From positions 1-45,997 of the IMG/VR virus record IMGVR_UViG_3300022074_000087: a stretch of 45,997 nucleotides of DNA, one strand, 5' to 3'. The DNA comes from a virus. The position numbers and the translations under genes were made by a program. Below are positions 4,609-15,500 of the stretch, in pieces. Below the pieces are notes generated by a model. That model did no database searches. It saw nothing but the letters and a program-made list of their open reading frames with translations, and was not told the origin of the DNA. Each line of letters opens with the position of its first letter. The first letter of the stretch is position 1.

Positions 4609-6539
4609 TGGCAATAAATCAAAAAAGATTAAATGTCACACAATTTGATTTTGATGAAGTTAAGAGTAATCTAAAAACATTTTTAAAAGCACAGAATGAA
4701 TTTACAGACTATGATTTTGAAGGTTCTGGTATAAATGCTTTATTAGATGTTCTTGCATACAACACTCACTATCTTGGTTTTAATGCAAATATGTTAGCAA
4801 ACGAAATGTTCTTGGATAGTGCATCACTTCGTTCCAGTGTTGTATCTCACGCAAAGATGTTAGGGTATGAAATAACCTCACCTAGAGCTCCAGTCGCAAC
4901 TGTAAATGTTACTTTGACAACAGATAATTCTACTGCGACTATGCCAGCTGGAACTGCGTTTACAACTTCAGTAGATGGAACTAATTATCAATTCGTAACG
5001 ATAGATGATGTATCAGGTCAAAACACAGGTAATTCAATTCCTTTTGATAGCATACAAATATATGAGGGAACTTTTACAACAACAAAATACCTAGTTGACA
5101 GTAATGATGTTGACCAAAGATTTATGTTACAAGATGTTCGTGCAGACACCACGACACTTACAGTTAAAGTTCAAAATTCATCAAATGATACAACCACTAC
5201 AACTTATACAAAGGCAACAGACATAACACAACTGTCAAGTGTAAGCACAGTTTATTTTTTACAGGAAGTAGAAGCTGGTAAATTTGAAATTTACTTTGGA
5301 GATGGTGCAACAAGTAAAGCAGTGGAGGACGGAAACATAGTTGTGTTAAGTTATGTAATTACAAATAAGACTGCTGCTAATGGTGCAGCTGCATTTACTG
5401 CTCCTGCTTCAATTGATGGTAATACTGCAATCACAGTTACCACAGTTGCCAACGCAATAGGTGGAGGTGAACCAGAAACAATATCATCAATAAAATTAAA
5501 CGCACCACTTGACTACGCAACACAAGGTCGTGCCGTTACAGCAGAAGATTACAAAGTATATGTAAGAAAACTTTTTAACAACACACAAGCTGTTTCAGTA
5601 TGGGGTGGAGAAGATGGAAGTTTCGATAGTAGCACAGGTGTAAGTTCAACACCAGAGTATGGTAAAGTTTTTATATCAGTCAAAAGTACAACAGGTATAA
5701 ATCTAACAACATCACAAAAAGAAAATTTAGTTAAAGATTTGAACTCTTACAAAGTTGCATCTATTACTCCAGTAATTGTTGACCCAGAAACAACAGTTTT
5801 AATTTTAGGTGTGACATTTAATTATAACTCGTCTGTAACTATTTTAGGTAAATCAGATTTAGAAACAGCTGTTCTCACTAATCTAAATGGTTATAGTTCA
5901 AATACTTTGAATACTTTCAATAGTCCATTTAGACACTCTGAAGTTACAGGATTGATTGATGACGCTGACAATGCGATAGTGAGTAATATAACAACTGTAA
6001 CTATGGGTAAGTTTTTTGAACCTTCACTAAACACCTCTACAAACTATACAGTAAATTTTGCAAATGCATTTTACAATCCACACTCTGGACATAACTCAAG
6101 TGGTGGTGGTATTCTTGCATCAACAGGTTTTCAAATCAATGGAGATACAACAACAGAATATTTTTTTGATGAAGATGGTGCTGGTGCAGTAAGAATATAC
6201 TCTGTGGTTTCTGGTACAAGAAACTACTATAGTTCTGCAGCTGGTACAGTAAATTATACGAATGGAACTGTGTCTATTAACTCAATAAAAATAACAGCAG
6301 TATCAAATGTAGATGGTGCAACTTCAACTCAAATTAGAATAACTGCAATACCAAATTCAAGTGATGTTGTTCCAGTTCGTAATCAAATACTTGAAATAGA
6401 TTTAGTAAACTCAACAGTGACAGGACAAGTAGATAACACCACAACAACTGGTGTTGGTTATACTACAACAACATCTGGAACTGCAAGTACAACATCAGTT
6501 AATACAACTACATCTTATCCCACCTCCTCTGGATACTAA
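4608..6539 (+). CDS. 6: Baseplate wedge subunit gp6
   Basis: The 643-aa protein is close in length to T4 gp6 (660 aa). Its N-terminus (DFDEVKSNLKTFLKAQNEFTD, then SGINALLDVLAYNTHYLGFN) is the highly conserved gp6/baseplate J-like signature. The central part (LDYATQGRAVTAEDYKVYVR) is also typical of baseplate J-type proteins. The C-terminal 150 residues become Thr/Ser-rich. gp6 dimers form the ring that holds the wedges together. It is coupled to gene 25 upstream, and the next gene starts three bases after its stop. Confidence 0.95.
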   Translation: MAINQKRLNVTQFDFDEVKSNLKTFLKAQNEFTDYDFEGSGINALLDVLAYNTHYLGFNANMLANEMFLDSASLRSSVVSHAKMLGYEITSPRAPVATVNVTLTTDNSTATMPAGTAFTTSVDGTNYQFVTIDDVSGQNTGNSIPFDSIQIYEGTFTTTKYLVDSNDVDQRFMLQDVRADTTTLTVKVQNSSNDTTTTTYTKATDITQLSSVSTVYFLQEVEAGKFEIYFGDGATSKAVEDGNIVVLSYVITNKTAANGAAAFTAPASIDGNTAITVTTVANAIGGGEPETISSIKLNAPLDYATQGRAVTAEDYKVYVRKLFNNTQAVSVWGGEDGSFDSSTGVSSTPEYGKVFISVKSTTGINLTTSQKENLVKDLNSYKVASITPVIVDPETTVLILGVTFNYNSSVTILGKSDLETAVLTNLNGYSSNTLNTFNSPFRHSEVTGLIDDADNAIVSNITTVTMGKFFEPSLNTSTNYTVNFANAFYNPHSGHNSSGGGILASTGFQINGDTTTEYFFDEDGAGAVRIYSVVSGTRNYYSSAAGTVNYTNGTVSINSIKITAVSNVDGATSTQIRITAIPNSSDVVPVRNQILEIDLVNSTVTGQVDNTTTTGVGYTTTTSGTASTTSVNTTTSYPTSSGY

Positions 6540-6542
6540 TCA

Positions 6543-9500
6543 ATGGCAGATGAAAAGTCAAAACTACTGACTAAAGTTTCACCACTCATAGAAGGACAGG
6601 TGCCTGACTTCATACAGGCAGACCACCCAATCTTTGTAAACTTTTTAAAACAGTATTATAGGTTTCTTGAAGCTGGTCAAGTGACCTATGAAGTGGTAAA
6701 CAGTTATGTGCGTTTTGAAACTACAACTGTTGCATATGTGTTAGATGAAAAAGATAGTGACAGAATACTTACAGAGGATACACAACAGTTCACTAACGGT
6801 GAAACAATTACAGGTAACACCTCTGGTGCAACTGCAACGATACTTGTAGAAGATTCAAGAAATCTAAAACTTTATATTTCATCACAACAAAAGTTTATCA
6901 CTAACGAAACATTTACTGGTGGCACATCTGGTGCTCAAGGTAAACTTACAAACTATCGTGCAAACCCAATACAAAACATACAACAACTTTTAGAATACGC
7001 AGATGTAGATAATACTATCTTTGATTTCTTAGACCAGATGAGAGCTGCACTGATGACTGCGATACCTAACTCTCTTGCAACCAGTGTATCAAAAAGAAAA
7101 CTACTTAAAAATATTAAAGACCTTTATGCAGCTAAAGGTACAAAAGAAGCAACAGAATTATTCTTCAGAATATTACTTGGAGAAGAGGCTAATATATTCT
7201 ATCCTACAGAACATATGTTGCGTGTATCAAATGGTGATTGGAGAAGAGAGGTAACTCTAAGATGTTCTGGTTTTACTGGTGTGTCTGGTGATGAGATTAT
7301 TAATCAAAAAATTACTGCACAAACTTCTGGTGCAACTGCGATTGTTAATGATGCGATTACATTTCAAGAGGGAACACAATCTGTTACAGAGTTAGAACTT
7401 GCAAATATTACTGGAACATTTCAAGATGGTGAAGTAATTATTGCAAACTCTACTGTGCGAGATGTGAATGTTTCATTTACAGTAGAGGCTATACTTTCAT
7501 CTGCATCTTTATCTAATGATGGTATTCTTCACACAGACACAGAACCAGTCGAGATAGAAAACTTAGGAAACAATAAAGCAGAGATAGTTGTAAGTGGTAT
7601 TACCAGTGGTTCAGTAAGTGAAGTAATAGTTGATGATGCTGGTTCTGGATATGAGGTGGGAGATGTTCTTACCTTTACAACTTCAGAGAGTGATACTAAA
7701 TCTGCAGCTGGTTTCGTCAGTGTAGTTGGTGGTGGTATACAATTAGAAACTGGGACACTAGATGACTCTGAAGTAACTACAGATGTAATCATTATAGAAG
7801 ACGGAACAACTGCATCAGAAGAAACATTCAATATTGTTTTAGATAGAACAGATGTAAATGGTTCAGATGCAAACAGTGATATTATATTAGATGGAACAGA
7901 TGCAACAAGTTCTAATGCTGGTTTCTCATTACTTACTGATACAGTTGTTGAAACAAACGATACATATGGAACTACAAACGATAGACTGTTCTTAGAAGAG
8001 AATACTTTTAGTTCATCAGAAAGAGGTTCTATACAAAGAATATTCTTATCAGATGGTGGACTGTACATTTCAGATTTACCGACTGTTACTATTACAAGCA
8101 CAGGTGGTACAGGTGCTGCTCTTACTGCATTAACAAATGATATAGGTGCAGCTAAATCTATCAATGTAAAAAATACAGGATTTGATTACTCAACATCAAA
8201 CCCACCAGAAATAGAACTACGAGCTCACTTTATTCTTAAAGATGTTACAGGAACATTTGCAAATACAAATACACTTACAACTCATACTGGTGTGGTCAAA
8301 GGTTTCGACTCCAACACGAAAGTTCTCGACACAACATTTGAAGATGTAATCAGGACAGTGCAAGAACAAGAGGGAACTTTCAACGAAGAGATTGCGTTAG
8401 AAAAAGGTACAACTATTTTAGAACCACAAGGTATTTTACTTGAAGATGAATTAGACTTTGATGATGGTGAGGGAATACTATTAGAAGATGGTGGATTTGT
8501 TTTACTAAACGGAGAAAGTAAACAAACTTATAATATTAAAATGGAAGCAAACACAATACCGTTTACTTCTTTGGGAAGTCTTATACAAGAAGACGATAGT
8601 GGTGAGATACTTTTAGAGGGTGAACATAACGAACAAGTGCAACACGAGGGTAGTAAACTTTTATTAAACAGATACAGAGAAAATAATCCTAACTCTAGTT
8701 ACCTAGTGATTGAAGCTGGTAATACTGGAGATGAAAACGATAGAGTATCTACAGAAGAGTTTGGTAACTTACTCTTATTGAATGGAACAGATTCAGATGG
8801 TACAGATGCAATGGGTAAACTATTGTTCCCAGATGAAACTGGAAATGGTAATATGGTCTATGACCAAACTGCATCTGGTATAGATGTCGCTGGTGATATC
8901 ATACACGAAAGTGGTATTGACTTCTCTAAAAAAAATGTTATTATCACAGATTCGAGTGGTGCGTCTGGAACTATCGTTAAGGCTGACATTGCAAAAGGTA
9001 CAACAGTCGTTGATACTATTTCAACATCAGTTGGAAGTTATGAGGGTATCGAAAGCATTATCGGTGAAGACTTAATTAGAATACAAGACTCTTTCTTCTA
9101 CCAAGATTATTCTTACGAAGTTCAAATCGGTGCGTCTTTATCTTCTTATCTAAATGAGTTAAAGAAAGCAGTTCACCCAGCTGGATTTGCACCATTTGGT
9201 AAAGTGACAATTGCAACTGCACTTAATGCTGGTGTAAGAAATGCTGGTTCTGAGTTACCTGGCTACGAAGAGAAGTTCTCACCAATCCTTGCATCTGCTC
9301 TTGAGAATATCTTTGAACAAGTTTTTGGAATGAGATTAAAAGCAGACAACTCTGGTATTGGACATAGAGATGATAAAATCATTTATGAAACAGGTCATGT
9401 TGCTGGAGATAATTTAATTCTTGATGGTTCATCATCAGTGGCTGCATCTAACACACCAAGTAATATTTCCATACTACTTGAAGAAGGTTCACAACCAGAT

Positions 9501-11045
9501 GGATACGACTATGATGTTGCGTATGTAATACTGGACTCAAGTGATGGGTTCAATGATGTGGGTGGTAAGATAGATGTGGAGGCTGGTTCATCTACTGACG
9601 AATATGATAACATACTTGCAGAAGATGGAAATGTATTTGCACTAGAAGATGGTTTTATTAAACAAGGTGATGATATACTCTTTGAGGGAACAGTAGTAGA
9701 CAATGAAGTTGCTGGTGGAGTAATGAAGGCAGAGAGTGCTCATAATGGTGTGGGTGGACAAAATGAAAAGACACTTGCAATAGTACACACTGTTAAGTTA
9801 AGTGTCAAACCAACAGTCAGACAAAGTAGAAATCTATTAACACACATTGCAACAAACACATTTGAGTTTGAAGATGTAACAGGTATTCAATTAGAGAATG
9901 GATTGGTATTAGGATTAGAAGATTTTGGTAATACCGATTTAGAGTCTAATAATATTCTTAACGAAGATGACTCTGGAGATTTATTTCTTGCAGAGGAGGG
10001 AACATCACCTCTTGTATCAGATAACCTTGTGTTAAATGCAACACAGGCTCCAGAGAGTTTTGGTTTCATTGTATTGAATGGAACAGATGCAAGTGGAACA
10101 GATGCTGGTGATAATATCAATATGGAAGACTCCCACGATATTGATACTGCAAGATTAATTACAGAAGATTCTTATGTTGTTCAGATTGGACAGGCAAGAC
10201 AGAATGCTGGTGAGAAGATAATCGTTGAGGACAATAAAAGTAGTGCATTACAATTAAGTCAGATAGGTAGTTTCACATTTGCAGAATTTCTAAGAAGAGA
10301 TAAGATTATCATAGAGAATAATTTTGATATTAATCATTTAGATTTTAAACACCATATTGCATTAGAAGAAAGCACTTCACCTATCGCACTAGAGAATAGT
10401 GAGTTCTTTGTAGAGTTAGAGGAAGAAACAAAATATAAAACAAAATATAGGGACAATGGACAGACAGAGTCAAGTCAAGCAAATGGTGAAGAGGCAGATG
10501 GTATTTCATTAGAAGCAGAATCAGGAAGTTTAGTTGTAGAAGATTACTCAACTAACTCATTTATAGAAGCTATATTATTAGAGAGTGGAACACAAGTGGG
10601 TGGGCAAGACCATCTTGCGATAGAAAGTTCTCTTACAAGAGATGATGATATTGATGATGGTTTCTTACTAGAAGATGGTACAGGTCAAGATGTTGGTGAT
10701 GTTATTATACTAAATGGAACAGACAGCTCTAGTTCAGATGCTGGTTTCAAACTTCTATCACAACTTGATGAAGATGAGATACTTCAAAACCCAAGAGTAT
10801 TCTTGATGGAAACATCAAATGTATTTCCAAGTGTTGGTTCAATACCACTAAGTAATTTTACACTAAATAGTACAAGTAGTGGTTATGACCCAGTAACACA
10901 TTCTTCAGTAATTACAACTAGAGATACTGGTGACATTGCACTTGAAGATGGAACAGACACAAATGATTCCTCAAATGGTTTCTTACTAGAAGAAACAAGT
11001 GGGGATAATATAGATTTAGAGGGTGCAACTGGTATAACACCTTAA
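6543..11045 (+). CDS. Giant virion structural protein at the gene 7 position, 1500 aa
   Basis: It follows gene 6 directly. The N-terminus (LIEGQVPDFIQADHPIFVNFLKQYYRFLE) and residues 145-240 (DFLDQMRAALMTAIPNSL, AAKGTKEATELFFRILLGE) match a structural protein that follows gp6 in marine T4-like phages; it occupies the gp7 place, but I cannot show homology to T4 gp7 (1032 aa). Three ITGxTSGAT-type hairpin motifs occur before residue 270. From about residue 400 to the end it carries repeated acidic strands (ILLEDG, LEDGT, LNGTDASGTDAG). A second conserved block near 860-950 (LSSYLNELKKAVHPAGFAPFG) is marine-phage-typical. Probably baseplate wedge or fibre-bearing. Confidence 0.8.
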   Translation: MADEKSKLLTKVSPLIEGQVPDFIQADHPIFVNFLKQYYRFLEAGQVTYEVVNSYVRFETTTVAYVLDEKDSDRILTEDTQQFTNGETITGNTSGATATILVEDSRNLKLYISSQQKFITNETFTGGTSGAQGKLTNYRANPIQNIQQLLEYADVDNTIFDFLDQMRAALMTAIPNSLATSVSKRKLLKNIKDLYAAKGTKEATELFFRILLGEEANIFYPTEHMLRVSNGDWRREVTLRCSGFTGVSGDEIINQKITAQTSGATAIVNDAITFQEGTQSVTELELANITGTFQDGEVIIANSTVRDVNVSFTVEAILSSASLSNDGILHTDTEPVEIENLGNNKAEIVVSGITSGSVSEVIVDDAGSGYEVGDVLTFTTSESDTKSAAGFVSVVGGGIQLETGTLDDSEVTTDVIIIEDGTTASEETFNIVLDRTDVNGSDANSDIILDGTDATSSNAGFSLLTDTVVETNDTYGTTNDRLFLEENTFSSSERGSIQRIFLSDGGLYISDLPTVTITSTGGTGAALTALTNDIGAAKSINVKNTGFDYSTSNPPEIELRAHFILKDVTGTFANTNTLTTHTGVVKGFDSNTKVLDTTFEDVIRTVQEQEGTFNEEIALEKGTTILEPQGILLEDELDFDDGEGILLEDGGFVLLNGESKQTYNIKMEANTIPFTSLGSLIQEDDSGEILLEGEHNEQVQHEGSKLLLNRYRENNPNSSYLVIEAGNTGDENDRVSTEEFGNLLLLNGTDSDGTDAMGKLLFPDETGNGNMVYDQTASGIDVAGDIIHESGIDFSKKNVIITDSSGASGTIVKADIAKGTTVVDTISTSVGSYEGIESIIGEDLIRIQDSFFYQDYSYEVQIGASLSSYLNELKKAVHPAGFAPFGKVTIATALNAGVRNAGSELPGYEEKFSPILASALENIFEQVFGMRLKADNSGIGHRDDKIIYETGHVAGDNLILDGSSSVAASNTPSNISILLEEGSQPDGYDYDVAYVILDSSDGFNDVGGKIDVEAGSSTDEYDNILAEDGNVFALEDGFIKQGDDILFEGTVVDNEVAGGVMKAESAHNGVGGQNEKTLAIVHTVKLSVKPTVRQSRNLLTHIATNTFEFEDVTGIQLENGLVLGLEDFGNTDLESNNILNEDDSGDLFLAEEGTSPLVSDNLVLNATQAPESFGFIVLNGTDASGTDAGDNINMEDSHDIDTARLITEDSYVVQIGQARQNAGEKIIVEDNKSSALQLSQIGSFTFAEFLRRDKIIIENNFDINHLDFKHHIALEESTSPIALENSEFFVELEEETKYKTKYRDNGQTESSQANGEEADGISLEAESGSLVVEDYSTNSFIEAILLESGTQVGGQDHLAIESSLTRDDDIDDGFLLEDGTGQDVGDVIILNGTDSSSSDAGFKLLSQLDEDEILQNPRVFLMETSNVFPSVGSIPLSNFTLNSTSSGYDPVTHSSVITTRDTGDIALEDGTDTNDSSNGFLLEETSGDNIDLEGATGITP
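7740..11036 (+). repeat. Acidic LEDG / LNGTD repeats within the 1500-aa protein
   Basis: At least a dozen copies of a degenerate pattern, hydrophobic-hydrophobic-LEDG and (I/L)(V/L)LNGTDxSxxDAG, fall in clusters at about 7740-8010, 8440-8560, 8770-8830, 9415-9690, 9885-10170, 10360-10440 and 10500-11036. DNA is also similar between copies, for example ATGGAACAGATGCAA near 7889 and 10079. The same pattern occurs in other virion genes of this window. Confidence 0.8.
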
Positions 11046-11052
11046 CAAGTTG

Positions 11053-11060
11053 TATAAATA
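11053..11060 (+). promoter_or_regulatory. Late promoter (TATAAATA) of gene 8
   Basis: Exact late octamer, 18 nt before the gene 8 ATG. The predicted start near 11066 falls at the AAAGGA ribosome-binding site, so the leader would be about 12 nt. Confidence 0.85.
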
Positions 11061-11077
11061 ATTCAAAGGATTAAAGA

Positions 11078-12577
11078 ATGTCAGCAATCATTACAGAAAA
11101 ATTCAGACAACACAATGCGAGAAACTTTTTTGAGTCTTTCTCAGAGGCATCAGCAGATGTCTACTACCTTTTTTTAGGAAAGGCCACACCATTTACTACA
11201 GGTACAACTGGAGGAAGTGACAGTTCACCCTCCACACCAGCAGATAGTGTATCCAGAGAGTTTTATAACTGGGACTCAATGTTAGGTGCAAAGAAGGTAA
11301 CCTCTTCAGATATCGCATACGCAATACCCAGAAGAAACTGGACAAACACTACAGTCTTTGATATGTACAAAGACAATATCAGTTCCTCTAACACTGCAAC
11401 AAGTGGTGCGTCAAACCTTTTTGACTCTACATTCTTTTTCGTAACATCAGATTTTAGAGTATATAAAGTTCTTGACAACAATGGTGGAGCTGCATATAGT
11501 GGTACAGAACCTACATCAGAGTCAACCTCTGCGTTTGAACTAGGTGGATATGTTCTTAAATATATGTACAAGATTACTGCGTCACAAGCTGCAAAGTATG
11601 TGACCACAGATTATATTCCTGCCTTTGATGACTCAACGGTTACTGCAGCTGCAACAGATGGTGCAATAGAAAGTCTTTCAATTACTGCTGGTTCAGGTTA
11701 TACAGATGGAACTTACTACGCAGCTGTCTATGGAGATGGAACAAATCAAGGAACATCTTCTGGTGCAATAGTTCGTATTACAATTTCAGGTGGTGCAATA
11801 CAATCTTTTGGTTTGACTGCTGGTACAGACACAACAATTCATAGTGCTGGTGCTGGATATACATTCGCAACAGTCAATCTAGGTTCAGACTATATCTTCT
11901 CAAATGCAGCTCTTACAGTTTCTACTACTCTAGGTAGTGGAACAGGTGGTGCAATTTCAGTTATTATTGGCCCAAAGGGTGGACATGGTTTTACTGCAAT
12001 AGATGAATTGGGTGGACACTATGTAATGACTGCAACAACAATTACAGAAGCAGAAGGTGATGATTTTACAGTTGCAAACGATTTCAGAGAAGTAGGATTA
12101 GTTGTTAATCCAACAATATTCGGCACATCAACCGTTGCAAGTGCCACCACAGCAAGACAAACATATGCAGTCAAGTTCGCATCTGCAAGTGGAACATTTG
12201 ATGTTGATGAAAAAATATCACAAGCATCTACTGGTGCAATAGGTAAAGTTGTAGAATACGATAGTTCAAATAAAATACTTTACTACCAACAGGAACGATT
12301 TGGTGACTATGGAACAAACTCTACCACAGGTGCGTTTGTTGCTTTCAGTGGTGCAAACTTAATTACAGGTGCAACCTCTGGTGCAACTGGTACACCTCAA
12401 ACAACAAGTTCAGAAACAGTAACCCTTGCAAATAATAACACAGTCGTATTTACTTCTGGTTATGCAAACCCAGAACTACAACCAGACAATGGAGATATTG
12501 TATACATAGAAAATAGGAAACCAATTCAAAGAGCTTCTGACCAAACAGAAGACATTAAGTTAATAATTGAGTTTTAA
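11078..12577 (+). CDS. 8: Baseplate wedge subunit gp8 (enlarged)
   Basis: Both ends match T4 gp8. The N-terminus has ITEKFRQHNARNFFESF, YYLFLGKATPF, and AYAIPRRNW (T4: AVIPRRDW); the middle has GGYVLKYMYKI; and the C-terminus YIENRKPIQRASDQTEDIKLIIEF parallels T4 YMENRPPIIMAMDQTEEINILFTF. At 499 aa it is about 165 aa longer than T4 gp8 (334 aa). The extra mass is a Gly/Ser/Thr-rich region at about residues 200-440, including an ITGATSGAT hairpin motif. gp8 links wedge arms and short-fibre components. A late promoter precedes it, and the next gene starts three bases after its stop. Confidence 0.92.
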   Translation: MSAIITEKFRQHNARNFFESFSEASADVYYLFLGKATPFTTGTTGGSDSSPSTPADSVSREFYNWDSMLGAKKVTSSDIAYAIPRRNWTNTTVFDMYKDNISSSNTATSGASNLFDSTFFFVTSDFRVYKVLDNNGGAAYSGTEPTSESTSAFELGGYVLKYMYKITASQAAKYVTTDYIPAFDDSTVTAAATDGAIESLSITAGSGYTDGTYYAAVYGDGTNQGTSSGAIVRITISGGAIQSFGLTAGTDTTIHSAGAGYTFATVNLGSDYIFSNAALTVSTTLGSGTGGAISVIIGPKGGHGFTAIDELGGHYVMTATTITEAEGDDFTVANDFREVGLVVNPTIFGTSTVASATTARQTYAVKFASASGTFDVDEKISQASTGAIGKVVEYDSSNKILYYQQERFGDYGTNSTTGAFVAFSGANLITGATSGATGTPQTTSSETVTLANNNTVVFTSGYANPELQPDNGDIVYIENRKPIQRASDQTEDIKLIIEF

Positions 12578-12579
12578 GT

Positions 12580-15500
12580 ATGGCACAGAAAACAGATTTA
12601 AATGTATCACCATATTATGATGATTTTGATACAACCGATAATTTTCATAGAGTTCTTTTCAGACCTGGCTTTGCAGTTCAGGCTAGAGAGTTAACACAAC
12701 TACAGTCTATTCTGCAAAATCAGATTGAACGACATGGACAGAATATTTACAAAGATGGTACAGTTATCATACCAGGCCAAGTATCTATTTCAAATGCATA
12801 CACATCAATACAACTTGCGTCTACTTTTGGTGGAGAAGATGTAGTTGTTTCACAATATTTAAACACCACAACTCCTGTAACTATAACAGGTGCAACTTCT
12901 GGTGTTAAAGCACAAGTCATTGGTGTAAAAGCTGGAACATCAACAACACAACCAGTTCTGTTCATTCAGTATATTGCTACAGGGACAGACAACGAAACAA
13001 CAACTTTTAGTAATTCAGAAAATATTACGGCAGATGCTTCAATCACACACACCACAACATACGCAACAAATGTTGCATCTGCAACCACTCATACTTCTGC
13101 AGCTCAAACAGGTGTATCTGCAAAAGTTGAGAATGGTGTCTACTATATTAAAGGACAGTTCGTAAGAGTTGCAGAACAAACTCATGTTGTGAGTGATAAT
13201 GACTCAACTGCAAATGCAAGAATTGGTTTTTCTATAACAGAAAGTTTAATTACACCAGAGGCAGACAGTTCACTTACAGACAACGCAACAGGTTCATCAA
13301 ACTTTGCAGCTAAAGGTGCTCACAGATTAAAGATTGAGTTAACACTTACAAGTCTTGCAGAGAGTTCAACTGCTGACTCCTCTTTCATAGAAGTAGTTAG
13401 AATTAAGAATGGTATCGTACAATACGAAGCAAGATTTACAGAGTATAATATTTTAGGTGATACTCTTGCAAGAAGAACATTTGATGAGTCTGGTGATTAT
13501 ACTGTAAGACCTTTTCAATTTGATGTAAGAGAAGGAACAACACAGACAGTTAAGAATGAAAGATTTGCTGGTGTGTACACTACTGGTGCAACAACAAATG
13601 ATGATAACACTGCGTCAAGTTCTTTACTTGCACTTGCGTGTTCGCCTGGAAAAGCATATGTTAGAGGTTATGAGATTGAAAAGATTACAAACACATTTAA
13701 AGATATAAACAAAGCTAGAGATTTTAACACAGTTAATGCTGGTATCACAACCTTTGAGATTGGTAACTTTGCAAATATAACAAATTTATATAACACACCA
13801 GACATAGGTGCAGTGAGTGGTGAAACCACTGCGTACAAAACTTTAGGTTTATTTGATGACATAACTTCTACAAGAGGAAGTGCGTCTGGTAATCAAGTCG
13901 GTGTTGCAAGAGCAAGGTCAATACAATATAACTCTGGTACAGCAGGAAACACAGATGCTGTGTATAAATTATTCTTATTTGATATTAGACCTTTTACATA
14001 TTTAACTTTAAATGACACACCAAGTCCAACATTAATCGCATCTCATTCAGATGGTGGTGTTAGAATTACAGGTAATACATCTGGTGCAACAGGATTAGTT
14101 TTTGGTTCATTAACATCTGGAACACAAATTGTTCTTACACAAGTAGTTGGAACATTTAGTTCTGGTGAAAAATTAATTGCATCTGACTCTGCTGAAACAG
14201 GATTGATTATAGAAAATGCAGCTAACGCTGATTTAACAATATCTGATATTGTTACACATACATTTGCAGACGCAAGACAAATATTTATGGCTGATGCAGA
14301 TAATGGACAAAACTTTACAGCTGACTTAGTTCTCTCTGCAACATCTACAACAAGAGTTGGTAAGATTGTTCTTAACCAAACAGATAGTGGTGGAACAGAT
14401 GAAAATGATGATGTTCAATTAGAAGATGCTTCTGGTAATATAGAGAGAGAAAGTGAAAAGGTTGCATCTCTTACAAGTCCAGAAAAAAATACATCTATAT
14501 TTAAATTACCAAAGAAAGTTGTAAAAACATTACTTACTGCAACTAACGATAGTGCAAGTGATACACAGATAACAGTTCGTAGACAATTTGTTGGAACAAC
14601 CACAACTGGTGGTGTGGTTTCGTTTACTGCTGGAAGTAACGAAACATTTGTATCCTTTGCAGAGAAAGATTATACAATGTCTATTCTAACCGCTGGTGAT
14701 GGCACTGGTAGTCAAGGTGATATTGTAAGTGTATCTGGTAAAACAGCTGGAACAGGAACAGCAACACTAACAGTTACAGACAATACTATATTAGGTTCTG
14801 GTGCAAAAGTTAAATTCATAGGAACAATATTAAAAACAAGTGTTGCATCTAAAGTTAAGACAACACAATTATGTAAACAATTAAAAGTTGCAACTGGTGC
14901 TACTGACGCATTCGGTACAAGACCAACAGATGAAATTATTTCTCTTGGTAGAGCAGATGCATTTAAATTAGTAGGTGTGTTTGACTCAGAAGATACAACC
15001 TCAGACGCAACAGCTCCAGAGTTGACACTAGGTGCAATCACAGGAACATTTACTAGGGGTGAACAAATCACAGGTTCATCTTCTGGTGCAACTGCAAGAA
15101 TTATTGATACAACATCTCCTATGTCGTATGTACTAGAAGGTGGATTTGGTACAACAGATTTTACTACATCTGACACAATCACTGGAACATCTTCTAGTGC
15201 AACTGCAGCTGTAAGTGCTGTAACTACTGGTAGTAAAGTAATTACCAGTAACTTTACATTAGATACTGGAATGAGAGATAACTTCTACGACATTGCTAGA
15301 ATTGTAAGAAAGAAAAGTGCAACATCACCTAGAGGTAGATTATTAGTAGTGTATGATTTTTTCTCTCACAGTTCTGGAGATTTTTTCTCCGTAGATTCTT
15401 ATTCAGATGTTGGTGGACAAATGGGTTACGAGGATATTCAAACATACACTGCAACAAGAATTGACCCTGATGACCCACAACCAAGTGGTGAGTTTCCTTT

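Noticed and set aside
7529-8164. 211-codon minus-strand open frame opposite the 1500-aa gene
   Set aside because: A shadow of Ser/Thr/Asp-rich repeats on the plus strand, with Val/Ser/Pro-rich composition and no recognisable protein features.
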